Position numbers and translations under genes: made by a program. From contig JAITQL010000117.1 in NCBI GenBank assembly GCA_031288935.1, forward strand, positions 1-10,096: 10,096 nt of DNA, written 5' to 3'. The first letter of the stretch is position 1. Each line of letters starts with the position of its first letter. The DNA is from Tannerella sp. Its GTDB lineage: Bacteria > Bacteroidota > Bacteroidia > Bacteroidales > Tannerellaceae. The notes under the pieces are model-generated. The model was not told the DNA's origin. It worked only from the letters and a program-made list of their open reading frames with translations, and made no database searches. Below, in pieces: positions 1-7,783 of the stretch.

Positions 1-288
1 AAACGATTCCTGGAGGTTTCTCCAAACGGAGAAAGCGTGAAAAACGGTTTCTGGAGGTTTCTCCAAACGGAGAAAGCGTGAAAAACGGTTTTTGAAGGTT
101 TCTCCAATCGGAGAAAGCATGAAAAACGGTTTCTGAAGGTTTCTCCAAACGGAGAAAGCGTGAAAAATGATTTCTGAAGGTTTCTCCAAACGGAGAAAGC
201 GTGAAAAACGATTTCTGAAGGTTTCTCCAAACGGAGAAAGCATGAAAAATGATTTTTGGAGGTTTCTCCAAACGGAGAAAGCGTGAAA
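1..288. repeat. Seven 41-bp tandem repeats
   Basis: The core GGTTTCTCC recurs at 15, 56, 97, 138, 179, 220 and 261, an exact 41-bp period. Copies differ by a few substitutions, mostly A/G or C/T transitions, and no indels are seen. Each copy holds a 7-bp inverted repeat (TTTCTCC / GGAGAAA) around a 4-base loop (AAAC, once AATC), so each could form a small hairpin on either strand. There are no unique spacers, which excludes CRISPR. The array continues past the left edge, so the total copy number is unknown. On the minus strand the unit contains no TAA, TAG or TGA in any phase; on the plus strand TGA recurs in each copy. Confidence 0.97.
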
Positions 289-434
289 CGTGAAGATTTG
301 GCGGATGAACGGTGTGTGTTCACCGTCATCGGCGATGGAACAGCTAAAATACCTCCTCCCGCGAACTTGTCACAACTCTTTTTAAGCGGTCGAGTGGTGT
401 CTTTTCCAAAATCGGCGTCTCGTTTCATACACAT
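1..434 (-). CDS. Hypothetical repeat protein, 3' end off window
   Basis: An open minus-strand frame starts at ATG 434 (or in-frame ATG 428) and stays open to the window edge, about 144 codons. The first ~48 residues are non-repetitive, with basic and Gly/Pro-containing stretches and no clear signal peptide. From about residue 49 it enters the 41-bp tandem array. As 41 is not a multiple of 3, each copy is read in the next frame, giving a 41-residue super-repeat of three different readings: FTLSPFGET, FSCFLRLEKPS and FHAFSVWRNLQ. A Bacteroidota-type promoter ends about 17 bases upstream of ATG 434. I do not recognise a family. The openness may be incidental because the repeat lacks minus-strand stops in all phases, so this is a candidate gene only. 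Confidence 0.4.
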   Translation of the reverse strand, partial: MCMKRDADFGKDTTRPLKKSCDKFAGGGILAVPSPMTVNTHRSSAKSSRFTLSPFGETSKNHFSCFLRLEKPSEIVFHAFSVWRNLQKSFFTLSPFGETFRNRFSCFLRLEKPSKTVFHAFSVWRNLQKPFFTLSPFGETSRNR

Positions 435-450
435 TTAATTGTAATGGCGG

Positions 451-482
451 CAAAGATAACTTGTTTTGGGGAAAGACACAAA
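451..482 (-). promoter_or_regulatory. Bacteroidota-type promoter, leftward
   Basis: On the minus strand TTTG (482-479) is followed after 20 bases by TATCTTTG (458-451), a full match to the -33 TTTG / -7 TAnnTTTG consensus of the Bacteroidota primary sigma factor. The predicted start near 445 leaves a leader of only about 10-17 bases before ATG 434 or 428. It points into the tandem-repeat frame. Confidence 0.55.
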
Positions 483-623
483 AAAAAGAGAAAAAAATTC
501 AGGGAGTCCTTCCAATGTCGTCCGAACGGGGGTTTTCAGGGGATTTGCATTCCACCTCTCCCCACGCCTTTTTCAAAGATTCAAAGGATTCAAGACGGCT
601 GCGTAGAAGACAGCATTCCGTAA

Positions 624-837
624 GACCTCTCCCCCGACCCCTCTCCACAAGAGAGGGGAGCGGGGGGTTCGGACACGGGCTTCCGTCTTTTTCGGAGATT
701 CAAGCTGGATTGCTTCACTGCGTTCGCAAGGACGGGGCACGGCGTTCCTTTCAGGATACCTGTTACCGTATGGCAAACCGCGTGTGCCGGAAACCCTCGC
801 TCCCCTCTCTTGTGGAGAGGGGAGCGAGGGAGAGGTC
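624..837. repeat. MITE-like element with long inverted ends
   Basis: The left end starts GACCTCTCCC (624) and the right end finishes GGGAGAGGTC (837). About 50 bases at each end are imperfect inverted copies, differing by a one-base indel and a few substitutions. Each end also folds on itself: 638-658 has an 8-bp stem with loop CACAA, and 794-830 has a perfect 16-bp stem with loop TTGTG. The centre (about 680-785) carries GATTGCTTCACTGCGTTCGC (708-727), which resembles a REP-like motif common in bacterial intergenic DNA. No transposase is present and I see no clear target-site duplication. It is best read as a non-autonomous repeat of MITE or REP-cluster type. Confidence 0.7.
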
Positions 838-850
838 GGAGTGACGGCGA

Positions 851-908
851 GGTCATTGCCCAAACAACCGTCCGTCCATGTGAACGGGCGATTGTTTGGG
901 CAATGGCC
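851..908. repeat. Long imperfect hairpin
   Basis: The arms GGTCATTGCCCAAACAA (851-867) and TTGTTTGGGCAATGGCC (892-908) pair over 17 positions with a single G-T wobble. A further 7 pairs, one of them G-T, form inside after one mismatch. There is no T-run on either side, so it is not a typical intrinsic terminator. It could be another dispersed intergenic repeat or the end of an untranslated region. Confidence 0.75.
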
Positions 909-1024
909 GGGGAGGGCGCCTGAAACGGGGATCGGGCAGCCAGGCCGGTATTTGTTTTCCTTTTTTAGGGGTTTTAGCGGAAAGGCCGTTACTGTGGAAA
1001 TAATATTATTGTAAAAATAAAAAG

Positions 1025-2245
1025 ATGAGCAAAATGAAAAAGTTACTTGTGATTATGTTTTGTACGGCGTTTGTGGCCTGCCAGCAGCAGCGCTCCCCCC
1101 AGGGGATCGAACACGTCGTTGTGATTGGCCTTGACGGCCTGAGCAGTACCGGCTTCCGGGCGTCGGTAAAACCCTGTATGGACAGCCTGCTTCAGCACGG
1201 GGCATACAGTTATACCGTTCGCTGTATCCTGCCTACCGTAAGCACGCCGAACTGGAACGCGATGCTGTGCGGCGCGGGGCCGGAAGTGACCGGCGCCATC
1301 AACAATTCCTGGAAAGCCAACGATTTTGACTTTCCCTATCCGGTGATGAGTAAGGACCGTTCGTTTCCGAACATTTTCAGGATTATCCGCGAGCAAAAGC
1401 CCGATGCCGAACTGGGTGCGATCTACCACTGGGGCGGCTTTCACGACATGCTGGAAGACGCGATCCTGAACCGCTTCGAACACTGTCCCACGCAGCTGGA
1501 AACGGCGCAGAAGTCGGCGGAGTATATCGTGGCCAAAAAACCGTATTTCCTCTTTATCCAGCTGGACGGCGTAGACGGCGCCGGACATGAAGCCGGGCAC
1601 ATGTCGCCCGGATACCTGAAGTATATCGAGGAAACCGATTCGCACGTCCGCCTGATTGTCGACGCCCTGCAGCAGGCCGGCATGGCCGACAAGACCCTGA
1701 TCATGGTCGTGGGCGACCACGGCGGTCTTTTCCACGGTCACGGCGGCAATGCGTACGACGAGTTGACGACGCCCATCATTTTCTCCGGCAAGGGGGTGAA
1801 GCAAAACTACCGCATCCTGCAACAGATTTACAAGTATGACCTGGCTGCCGACGTGGCGTTTGCTCTTGGACTGAAGGCGCCGCAGGTGTGGACGGGACGC
1901 CCGACCAAACCGGCCTTTGCCGGCTTCGACGAGCCGGACAACCTGTGGCAGGAACTGGAGGTGCTTCCTTCGCCGCGCTTTGCGTCCGAAACGTACAAGG
2001 CTCCGTTTGGCGGAGAGTTTGTAGACCGGGCAACCGTCACTATCCTGCCGCCGGAAGGTACGGAAGGCGTCATCCGCTACACTACGGACGAATCGACTCC
2101 CACCCCGGAATCGCCTGTTTACACGGCGCCCTTCGCGGTGGAAAAAACAACGGTCGTCAACGCCAAAATGTTCAGCGATGCAGGCGAAAGCGTCAAGGTG
2201 ATGGCGATTTATAAAATCACCGACAGCAGTGGAGTAGAAAAGTAA
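1025..2245 (+). CDS. Lipoprotein phosphodiesterase, AP superfamily
   Basis: This 406-residue protein belongs to the type I phosphodiesterase/nucleotide pyrophosphatase branch of the alkaline phosphatase superfamily. It starts with a lipoprotein signal (lipobox AFVAC, lipidated Cys19). The metal and catalytic pattern looks intact: Asp37 in VIGLDG, the likely nucleophile Thr74 in STPNW followed by Asn76, Asp184 and His188 in DGAGH, Asp231-His232 in VVGDHGG, and His239 in GHGGNAYDE. Residues ~335-396 resemble the chitobiase/hexosaminidase C-terminal beta-sandwich (RYTTDESTPT, SPVYTAPF, VNAKMF). It should be a membrane-anchored hydrolase of phosphodiester or phosphate-monoester substrates facing the periplasm or cell surface; the substrate is unknown. 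ATG 1034 is an alternative start that keeps the signal. Upstream is A-rich with no Shine-Dalgarno, as is normal in this phylum. A partial copy of its 3' end lies downstream. Confidence 0.9.
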   Translation: MSKMKKLLVIMFCTAFVACQQQRSPQGIEHVVVIGLDGLSSTGFRASVKPCMDSLLQHGAYSYTVRCILPTVSTPNWNAMLCGAGPEVTGAINNSWKANDFDFPYPVMSKDRSFPNIFRIIREQKPDAELGAIYHWGGFHDMLEDAILNRFEHCPTQLETAQKSAEYIVAKKPYFLFIQLDGVDGAGHEAGHMSPGYLKYIEETDSHVRLIVDALQQAGMADKTLIMVVGDHGGLFHGHGGNAYDELTTPIIFSGKGVKQNYRILQQIYKYDLAADVAFALGLKAPQVWTGRPTKPAFAGFDEPDNLWQELEVLPSPRFASETYKAPFGGEFVDRATVTILPPEGTEGVIRYTTDESTPTPESPVYTAPFAVEKTTVVNAKMFSDAGESVKVMAIYKITDSSGVEK

Positions 2246-2259
2246 AGTTCAAAACTCAA

Positions 2260-2341
2260 GGTTTCACGCGGATTCCTGCGGATTTCAATGACCTTTGAAA
2301 TCTGCGAGAATCTGCGTTTATCGTTTAATCCGCGTGAAACC
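2260..2341. repeat. Palindromic intergenic element
   Basis: A perfect 15-bp inverted repeat, GGTTTCACGCGGATT (2260-2274) and AATCCGCGTGAAACC (2327-2341), encloses an inner 11-bp stem: GCGGATTTCAA (2278-2288) with TTGAAATCTGC (2295-2305), one G-T wobble and a 6-base loop. It begins 14 bases after the phosphodiesterase stop and could serve as its transcript end, though no T-run follows. The CGCGGATTT / AATCTGCG words look like a dispersed bacterial intergenic repeat; that is recognition, not a search result. Confidence 0.8.
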
Positions 2342-2416
2342 GAGGGTACGGAAGGCGTCGTCCGCTACACTGCGGACGAATCGACTTTTTATAAAATCAC
2401 CGACAGCGGAGAGTAG
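2342..2416 (+). pseudogene. Duplicated 3' tail of the phosphodiesterase gene
   Basis: Bases 2342-2386 match 2054-2098 of the upstream gene with only three differences, all A to G. The copy then skips 108 bases (36 codons) and resumes at ATAAAATCACCGACAGC, matching 2211 onward. The original frame is kept throughout and encodes 24 codons (EGTEGVVRYTADEST then FYKITDSGE) before TAG at 2414. The lost segment is the core of the chitobiase-type domain. No start codon or upstream domain belongs to this copy, so it is a remnant or cassette rather than a gene. Confidence 0.88.
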
Positions 2417-2480
2417 AAAAATAAAGTTTAACCTTCAAGGCTTCACGCGGATTTCAACGACCTTAAATCGCGGATACAAT
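2417..2480. repeat. Partial second copy of the downstream flank
   Basis: After the duplicated tail, AAATAAAGTTTA and CTTCACGCGGATTTCAACGA repeat the flank that follows the real gene (about 2236-2292), including one arm of the palindromic element. The duplicated block therefore extends past the stop codon, which points to a segmental tandem duplication that later decayed. Confidence 0.7.
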
Positions 2481-2503
2481 AAATTCCTGCCGACAATGTT
2501 CCC

Positions 2504-2518
2504 GGCAGCAGCGCTGCC
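2504..2518. repeat. Short GC hairpin
   Basis: GGCAGC (2504-2509) pairs with GCTGCC (2513-2518) across a 3-base loop. The surrounding stretch 2481-2620 has no convincing gene. One plus-strand frame is open from 2467 and reads into the antisense of secA, but it has no start or family I can name. Confidence 0.45.
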
Positions 2519-2625
2519 TCTTTGATGATGATTTTGTCTGGTTTGACGGCAATGGCGAAGTCAAGAGGGGGGCGGTATGCGTTTTCTTTTCAGATAAAGA
2601 ACGGGCGTCGGTATTGCACCTGTTC

Positions 2626-2660
2626 CGGAAAGAAGCTGCCCGCCCGGGCAGCTTCTTCCG
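2626..2660 (-). terminator. Hairpin just after secA
   Basis: AAGAAGCTGCCC (2630-2641) pairs perfectly with GGGCAGCTTCTT (2646-2657) across a 4-base loop. Three more pairs (CGG/CCG) follow after a one-base bulge. It begins 10 bases past the secA stop and separates two convergent genes, so it probably ends secA transcription. Neither strand has a T-run after the stem, so it is not a canonical intrinsic terminator. Confidence 0.6.
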
Positions 2661-2670
2661 AAAGACAGGA

Positions 2671-5600
2671 TTACAAGCCTTTTCCGTGACAGTTTTTATA
2701 CTTCTTGCCGCTTCCGCAGGGGCAGGGATCGTTTCGTCCCGCCCGTTTCTCTACGCGGACGGGTTCCATGCGCTGGGGCTGTTGCGGGCCGGCAGGCGGC
2801 GGGGGCAGCAATGGATTCCTGCTGTCGGGCGCCTGATTCTTCTCCGTCCGGTAACGGCTCATGTCCTGCCGTCTTTCGGGCGTGGCCTGACGTACCTTTA
2901 CTTCTTCACGCATCGGGATTTGACCGCGCATCAGAATGGAAACCGTTTTCCGGTTCATGTTCTCTACCATGCCCTTGAACAGACTGTAGGACTCCAGCTT
3001 GTAGATAAGGAGCGGGTCTTTGTTTTCGTAGCTGGCGTTTTGAACCGAATGGCGCAACTCGTCCATCTCGCGCAGGTGTTCTTTCCATGCCTCGTCGATG
3101 GTATGCAGCGTGATGGATTTCTGGAAGGATTTGACGATCACCTTCGCCTGCGTCTCGTATGCCTCCTTCAGGTTGCAGGAAATGTTGTAGATCCGTTTCC
3201 CGTCCGTAATGGGAATCAGGATGTTTTCGTACATGCCGCCCTGGTTTTCGTACACTTGCCGGATGACGGGATCCGCCGTTTGCGACAGGCGTTCCATGCG
3301 GCGCTTGAACTGTTTCAGCACGTCGTTGAACAGTTCCTCGATCTGACTGTCCGCTTTTGCGCTGTGGAACGTTTCTTCCGTGAACGGAGATTCCAGCGCC
3401 AGTATGCGGAAGAGTTCCAGCTTGAAATCTTCGTAGCTTCCGCTTCCGTACTGTTCTACGAGCGCGGTCGTGGTGTCGTAAAGCGTATTCATCACATCCA
3501 GTCCGATGCGTTCGCCCATCAGCGCATGGCGACGGCGCGTGTATACCACGTTCCGTTGCGAATTCATTACGTCGTCGTATTCAAGCAGCCGTTTACGGAT
3601 CCCGAAGTTGTTTTCTTCCACTTTCTTTTGCGCGCGTTCTACGGACTTGCTCAGCATGTTGTGCTCCAGAACTTCTCCTTCCTTAAAGCCCAGCCTGTCC
3701 ATCAGACCGGCGATCCGTTCGGTGGCAAAGAGGCGCATCAGGTCGTCTTCGAGCGAAACAAAGAAAACGGACGATCCCGGGTCGCCCTGGCGACCGGCGC
3801 GGCCGCGCAGCTGCCTGTCTACGCGGCGGCTTTCGTGGCGTTCCGTGCCGATGATGGCCAGCCCTCCGGCCGTCCGGACTTCCGGAGACAGCTTGATGTC
3901 CGTTCCGCGACCGGCCATGTTGGTGGCAATGGTCACCGTTCCCTTTTGACCGGCCTGCGCCACGATGTCCGCTTCCTTCTGGTGCAGCTTTGCATTCAGC
4001 ACGTTGTGCGGAATATGGCGCATGTTCAGCATCCGGCTCAAGAGTTCCGAAATCTCGACGGACGTGGTGCCGACCAGCACCGGTCGCCCGGCGGCAATCA
4101 GCATGCCGATTTCTTCGATGACGGCATTGTATTTCTCGCGTTTCGTCTTGTAAATGCGGTCGTTCATGTCGGCACGCGAAATCGGGCGGTTCGTCGGGAT
4201 GACGACCACGTCCAGCTTGTAAATGTTCCAGAACTCGCCGGCTTCCGTTTCCGCCGTACCGGTCATGCCCGCCAGTTTGTGATACATGCGGAAATAATTC
4301 TGCAGCGTGATGGTGGCAAACGTTTGAGTGGCGGCCTCCACCTTCACCCGTTCCTTGGCTTCGATGGCCTGGTGCAGTCCGTCGGAATAGCGACGGCCTT
4401 CCATGATGCGGCCGGTCTGTTCGTCTACAATCTTCACCTGTCCGTCGATCACCACGTATTCATCGTCGCGCTCAAACAGCGTGTAGGCTTTCAGCAGCTG
4501 GTTGATGGTGTGCACACGTTCGCTCTTGACGGAATAGTTGGTCAGGAGTTCGTCCTTTTTCGCCTGCCGTTCGACCTCCGTGCCCTCCAGCGTGTCCATC
4601 TGGGAAAGTTCGGACGCAATGTCGGGCATGACAAAGAAGTGCGGGTCATCCGAGTTGCCGGTCAGCAAATCAAGTCCCCGTTCGGTCAGTTCGATGCTGT
4701 TGTTCTTTTCGTCAATCACGAAATAAAGAGCGCCGGAACCGTATTTTTTCTCGTCGGCTTCGGACAGTTTCTTTTCTCCCCCTCCTTTCCGTTTGACATT
4801 GTCGAGCTGGATTTTCTCGTTTTCTTTCCGGAGTTTTTTGTTTTCCTCCTCGTCCTTGTCGCTCAGGTCGTTTACGAGCATGGGCATTTTCCGCATGTTG
4901 TCCTGCATGAAATATTCTTCCGTTTTCAACATGCTGGCCTTGATGCCCTGTTCACTGAGAAAGCGGATCAGCGCCTTGTTGCGGGGCAAGCCCTTGAAGG
5001 AACGGTAGAGCAGGATGGAGCCTTCGTCGCGGACGTGGCTGTCATTACTTGCCAGTTTGCTTTTTGCTTCCGTCAAAAGTTTTGTGCACAGATTTTTTTG
5101 TGCATTATAAACCACTTCCACATTCGAACGGAACTGGTCGAACAGCTGTTCCTCGCCTTTTGCAATCGGCCCGGAGATAATCAGCGGCGTACGGGCGTCG
5201 TCAATCAACACGGAGTCGACCTCGTCAACGATGGCGTAGTTATGCTTGCGCTGCACAAGGTCGTTCGGACTGATGGCCATGTTGTCGCGCAGGTAATCGA
5301 ATCCGAACTCATTGTTTGTGCCGAAGGTAATATCCGCGTTGTAGGCCTTCCGGCGCTCGTCGGAGTTTGGCTGGTGCCTGTCGATGCAATCCACCGACAT
5401 GCCGTGGAACATGTACAGCGGCCCCATCCATTCGGAGTCGCGTTTGGAAAGGTAATCGTTCACGGTCACCAGGTGCACGCCGTTTCCCGTCAGCGCATTC
5501 AGGAATACCGGCAGCGTAGCGACCAGCGTTTTCCCCTCGCCGGTTGCCATCTCGGCTATTTTCCCTTTATGCAAGACCACGCCGCCAAACAGCTGTACGT

Positions 5601-6117
5601 CGTAATGAATCATGTCCCACGTGATTTCGTTGCCGCCGGCTACCCAGTGATTACTGAAAACAGCGTTTTCACCGTCTATTTTCACAAAGTCGTACCTGGC
5701 GGCCAGGTCACGGTCGAACTCAGTGGCGGTAACGACGATCTCCTCGTTTTCGGTAAACCGGCGGGCGGTGTCTTTCACAACGGCAAACACTTCCGGTAAT
5801 ACTTCATCCAGTTTTTCTTCCAGTTTCTCCGTGATTTTTTTCTCAATCTCGTCGACTTCAGCCCAGATGGCTTCGCGTTCTTCCAACTCCTTTTCGTCAA
5901 TATCCTTACGCAAGTCTTCGATTTGCTGTTTCTCCTCGCCCACGTATTCCAACACCTGTTTTCTGATTTGCTGCGCCCTTTCACGCAGTTCGTCATTCGA
6001 CAACGCCTTGACGGACGGATAAACGTCCGTAATCATTTTCACATAAGGCGTGATTTCTTTCAAGTCGCGTTCGGACTTGTTGCCGAACAGTTTTGCCATT
6101 ATATTATTAAAATCCAT
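2671..6117 (-). CDS. secA: SecA preprotein translocase ATPase
   Basis: SecA is the motor ATPase that drives unfolded preproteins through SecYEG; it is cytoplasmic and membrane-associated. This copy is 1148 residues, longer than the ~900 of E. coli and in line with Bacteroidota SecA. Visible parts in order: a charged N-terminal insertion likely to be coiled coil (~60-118), Walker A ATGEGKT (191-197), DEVD (298-301), a charged insertion within ~335-465, the preprotein cross-linking and second nucleotide-binding regions with [10 protein letters not shown] (616-625), TNMAGRGTD (732-740), [13 protein letters not shown] (769-781), and a C-terminal zinc finger [13 protein letters not shown] (Cys1132, Cys1134, Cys1143, His1144) that binds SecB or membrane in known homologues. 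The start [15 protein letters not shown] fits the family; ATG at residue 7 is an alternative. It has its own candidate promoter 66 bases upstream. No damage is seen. Confidence 0.98.
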   Translation of the reverse strand: MDFNNIMAKLFGNKSERDLKEITPYVKMITDVYPSVKALSNDELRERAQQIRKQVLEYVGEEKQQIEDLRKDIDEKELEEREAIWAEVDEIEKKITEKLEEKLDEVLPEVFAVVKDTARRFTENEEIVVTATEFDRDLAARYDFVKIDGENAVFSNHWVAGGNEITWDMIHYDVQLFGGVVLHKGKIAEMATGEGKTLVATLPVFLNALTGNGVHLVTVNDYLSKRDSEWMGPLYMFHGMSVDCIDRHQPNSDERRKAYNADITFGTNNEFGFDYLRDNMAISPNDLVQRKHNYAIVDEVDSVLIDDARTPLIISGPIAKGEEQLFDQFRSNVEVVYNAQKNLCTKLLTEAKSKLASNDSHVRDEGSILLYRSFKGLPRNKALIRFLSEQGIKASMLKTEEYFMQDNMRKMPMLVNDLSDKDEEENKKLRKENEKIQLDNVKRKGGGEKKLSEADEKKYGSGALYFVIDEKNNSIELTERGLDLLTGNSDDPHFFVMPDIASELSQMDTLEGTEVERQAKKDELLTNYSVKSERVHTINQLLKAYTLFERDDEYVVIDGQVKIVDEQTGRIMEGRRYSDGLHQAIEAKERVKVEAATQTFATITLQNYFRMYHKLAGMTGTAETEAGEFWNIYKLDVVVIPTNRPISRADMNDRIYKTKREKYNAVIEEIGMLIAAGRPVLVGTTSVEISELLSRMLNMRHIPHNVLNAKLHQKEADIVAQAGQKGTVTIATNMAGRGTDIKLSPEVRTAGGLAIIGTERHESRRVDRQLRGRAGRQGDPGSSVFFVSLEDDLMRLFATERIAGLMDRLGFKEGEVLEHNMLSKSVERAQKKVEENNFGIRKRLLEYDDVMNSQRNVVYTRRRHALMGERIGLDVMNTLYDTTTALVEQYGSGSYEDFKLELFRILALESPFTEETFHSAKADSQIEELFNDVLKQFKRRMERLSQTADPVIRQVYENQGGMYENILIPITDGKRIYNISCNLKEAYETQAKVIVKSFQKSITLHTIDEAWKEHLREMDELRHSVQNASYENKDPLLIYKLESYSLFKGMVENMNRKTVSILMRGQIPMREEVKVRQATPERRQDMSRYRTEKNQAPDSRNPLLPPPPAGPQQPQRMEPVRVEKRAGRNDPCPCGSGKKYKNCHGKGL

Positions 6118-6165
6118 ATATTCACTATTGCTTTTAGTATGATCATTCTTATTTGACTGTTTGAA

Positions 6166-6183
6166 GGTTGAATCGAATCAACC
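6166..6183 (-). promoter_or_regulatory. Inverted repeat at secA transcript start
   Basis: GGTTGA (6166-6171) and TCAACC (6178-6183) form a 6-bp inverted repeat with a 6-base spacer, directly downstream of the secA -7 box and spanning the predicted transcription start. It could be an operator or a small 5' hairpin in the roughly 60-base leader. The evidence is position and symmetry only. Confidence 0.35.
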
Positions 6184-6213
6184 AAAGGTAAGCGCAGGCA
6201 GGCTACTTTGAAA
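6183..6213 (-). promoter_or_regulatory. secA promoter
   Basis: On the minus strand TTTC (6213-6210) is followed after 19 bases by TACCTTTG (6190-6183). The -7 box matches the Bacteroidota TAnnTTTG consensus exactly and the -33 box matches three of four bases. The -33 box lies inside the last codons of the upstream pseudo-phosphatase gene, so secA can be transcribed independently as well as by read-through. Confidence 0.55.
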
Positions 6214-7783
6214 CGTTGATTTCGTACAGCGGCCGGCGGTCGCAGGCATTCGGCGGCCGGATGCGCAGGACGTGCGTCACGGTAGGCGCCACTTCCGTCG
6301 CCGTTATTTCGCGGTATATATGTTGCGGTTTAATGCCGTATCCCATGAAAATCAACGGCGTTTGCACGGCGTTGTTTCGCAGAAGTCTGACTTTTTCATT
6401 CGGCAGTTCATGATTGACCGCCCATCCCGGTTTCAAACTGATGATCAAATCGCCGCGTCCGGCATGATACGTCCCGTTATGAAAACCGGACATTTCTTCA
6501 TTCCAGATACCCATGCGCAACGTCATGTCCGTTGTCACGCGCGCTACGCCGCTGAACTCGGAAATGAAATCGGCCGCCTTGTTCTGAAACTCGACCAGAT
6601 CCAGTTTCGCGTCTTCAATTTCTTTGTGATTCAGATATATCTGGTTGTTGTAAAATCCGCTGACCCAGGTTTTTTGTCCGTACAGGGCCATCAGATACAT
6701 GTTCAGCAACGCCGTACACCGTTTGGGATGAAACTCGCCGCCGGGCATTCCCTCGGTACGCTCCTCCTCGCTCTTGAAATAGCCCGTGCCCGTAAAGACA
6801 ACCAGCGTATTCTTCAATCCGACTTTCCGGTCTATCAGGTTCAGCAGTTCTTCAATATCCTTGTCCAGCTGGTAATACGTGTCCTGAATTTCGTAGGTAT
6901 ATTCCTTCGACGGGTTGCCGAAGTAATTCCCTGCATAAAAGGTGACGGCCATCAAATCCGGGTCGGGACGCATCCCGAAGCCGGCGTACTCGAAGAACTG
7001 GGCGACCAGGCGGTTGACTTCCTTGTTTCCAAACGGAGACGTCTTGATTTTGGAATAACAGTCGACGGTTTTCGACTTGAAGGTATAGTTGAACGCTACG
7101 CTTTCCTGTACGTAAGGCAGCGCCTTGTAGCGCTCCAGCGGGAGGGACGGACGCCATGCCATTGCGTCGATCTGCACCGGCAGCGATTCGGGACTGTTGT
7201 TGTATTTCTCCACGTACCAGGGCACGTTTTTGTAATAGGTAGTGGTCGCCCATTTACCGTTCAGGTTGTCAATCCAGAATACGCCGTTGGCCACGTGTCC
7301 GGAAGACAGGATGGCGCTTTCCGCGTCGGGCGCGATGGCATACACCTCGCTCCGTCCCCTGGAGGCGATTTTCAATTCGTCGCCGACGGTAGCGGCCAGC
7401 AGATTTCGGGGCGAATAATTGTCGCGCGTGAAATTGCCCAGGTATTCGGAATCGAACAGCGAGGAAACTTCCCGCAGGTGTTCGGCATCGTAGCGTACGT
7501 TGTCCGTGATACTGTGACTGCAGGGGTTGGCGCCGGTGAAAAGCGTGGCGAACGCGCTGGCCTGATTTGTATTTGGAAATTCGAACCGGAGGTTGTGATA
7601 GACCGCTCCTTCATTCAGCAGGCGCCGGAAGCCATGCTCTCCGAAAGTGTGAAGGAAATATTCGATGTAATCCCCGCGCAACTGGTCTACCGTAATGTAT
7701 ACAACCAGCTTGGGCGCATGTTCCTGCGCCTGCAGCTGGCTGACCACCAGCATGGCAAAAAGGGAAGATATAAACTTTTTCAT
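6203..7783 (-). CDS. PafA-like AP homologue, probably inactive
   Basis: This 526-residue protein has a signal peptide (MKKFISSLFAMLVVSQLQAQ, cleavage near residue 20) and is predicted periplasmic. The fold-level motifs of PafA-type phosphatases are recognisable: VDQLRGDY (Asp33), the segment before LFTG (81-84), TDNVRYD (Asn95) and the LDKDIEELLNLIDRKVG helix. Key positions are replaced. Where PafA has Asp-x-x-x-His (DYVGH type) this has NYFGN (286-290); where it has TADHG this has TGTGY (331-335); the third metal His region reads LLRNNAVQTP; and the nucleophile Thr/Ser position aligns with Gln74 unless a two-residue shift is allowed. The phosphate-contacting Lys/Arg pair also appears replaced (APDAESAI). 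It is probably a pseudoenzyme. I chose ATG 7783 because it overlaps the upstream stop as ATGA and begins the signal peptide; a longer frame from 7897 lies within the upstream gene. Confidence 0.88.
   Translation of the reverse strand: MKKFISSLFAMLVVSQLQAQEHAPKLVVYITVDQLRGDYIEYFLHTFGEHGFRRLLNEGAVYHNLRFEFPNTNQASAFATLFTGANPCSHSITDNVRYDAEHLREVSSLFDSEYLGNFTRDNYSPRNLLAATVGDELKIASRGRSEVYAIAPDAESAILSSGHVANGVFWIDNLNGKWATTTYYKNVPWYVEKYNNSPESLPVQIDAMAWRPSLPLERYKALPYVQESVAFNYTFKSKTVDCYSKIKTSPFGNKEVNRLVAQFFEYAGFGMRPDPDLMAVTFYAGNYFGNPSKEYTYEIQDTYYQLDKDIEELLNLIDRKVGLKNTLVVFTGTGYFKSEEERTEGMPGGEFHPKRCTALLNMYLMALYGQKTWVSGFYNNQIYLNHKEIEDAKLDLVEFQNKAADFISEFSGVARVTTDMTLRMGIWNEEMSGFHNGTYHAGRGDLIISLKPGWAVNHELPNEKVRLLRNNAVQTPLIFMGYGIKPQHIYREITATEVAPTVTHVLRIRPPNACDRRPLYEINVSK

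Larger units (their letters stand above)
289..1024. other. Intergenic region without a convincing plus-strand gene
   Basis: This stretch between the tandem array and the phosphodiesterase gene holds the first codons of the leftward candidate gene, its promoter, an inverted-repeat element and a long hairpin, all listed separately. Short frames on both strands inside 461-1014 only reflect the GC-rich inverted repeats and show no protein-like features. AT-rich sequence at 999-1020, including the 12-bp palindrome AATAATATTATT (999-1010), lies directly before the start at 1025. A weak TTTG at 951-954 has no good -7 partner, so no promoter is called for that gene. Confidence 0.7.

Noticed and set aside
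1..288. CRISPR array
   Set aside because: The 41-bp units abut with no unique spacers; it is a plain tandem repeat.
256..438. 60-codon plus-strand frame
   Set aside because: It starts inside the tandem array with no promoter on that strand, and overlaps the better supported minus-strand frame.
461..863. Short frames on both strands
   Set aside because: They arise from the GC-rich inverted repeats, use unrelated frames, and show no conserved motif.
851..908. Intrinsic terminator
   Set aside because: The stem is strong, but no T-run follows on either strand and no gene ends nearby.
951..982. Promoter for the phosphodiesterase gene
   Set aside because: A TTTG is present, but the sequence at -7 distance (TAGCGGAA) does not match TAnnTTTG.
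1043..1822. 259-codon minus-strand frame
   Set aside because: It is antisense to the phosphodiesterase, whose catalytic motifs and lipobox are clear.
2614..5799. 1061-codon plus-strand frame
   Set aside because: It is entirely antisense to secA, whose motifs are unmistakable; the long openness follows from secA codon use in this GC range.
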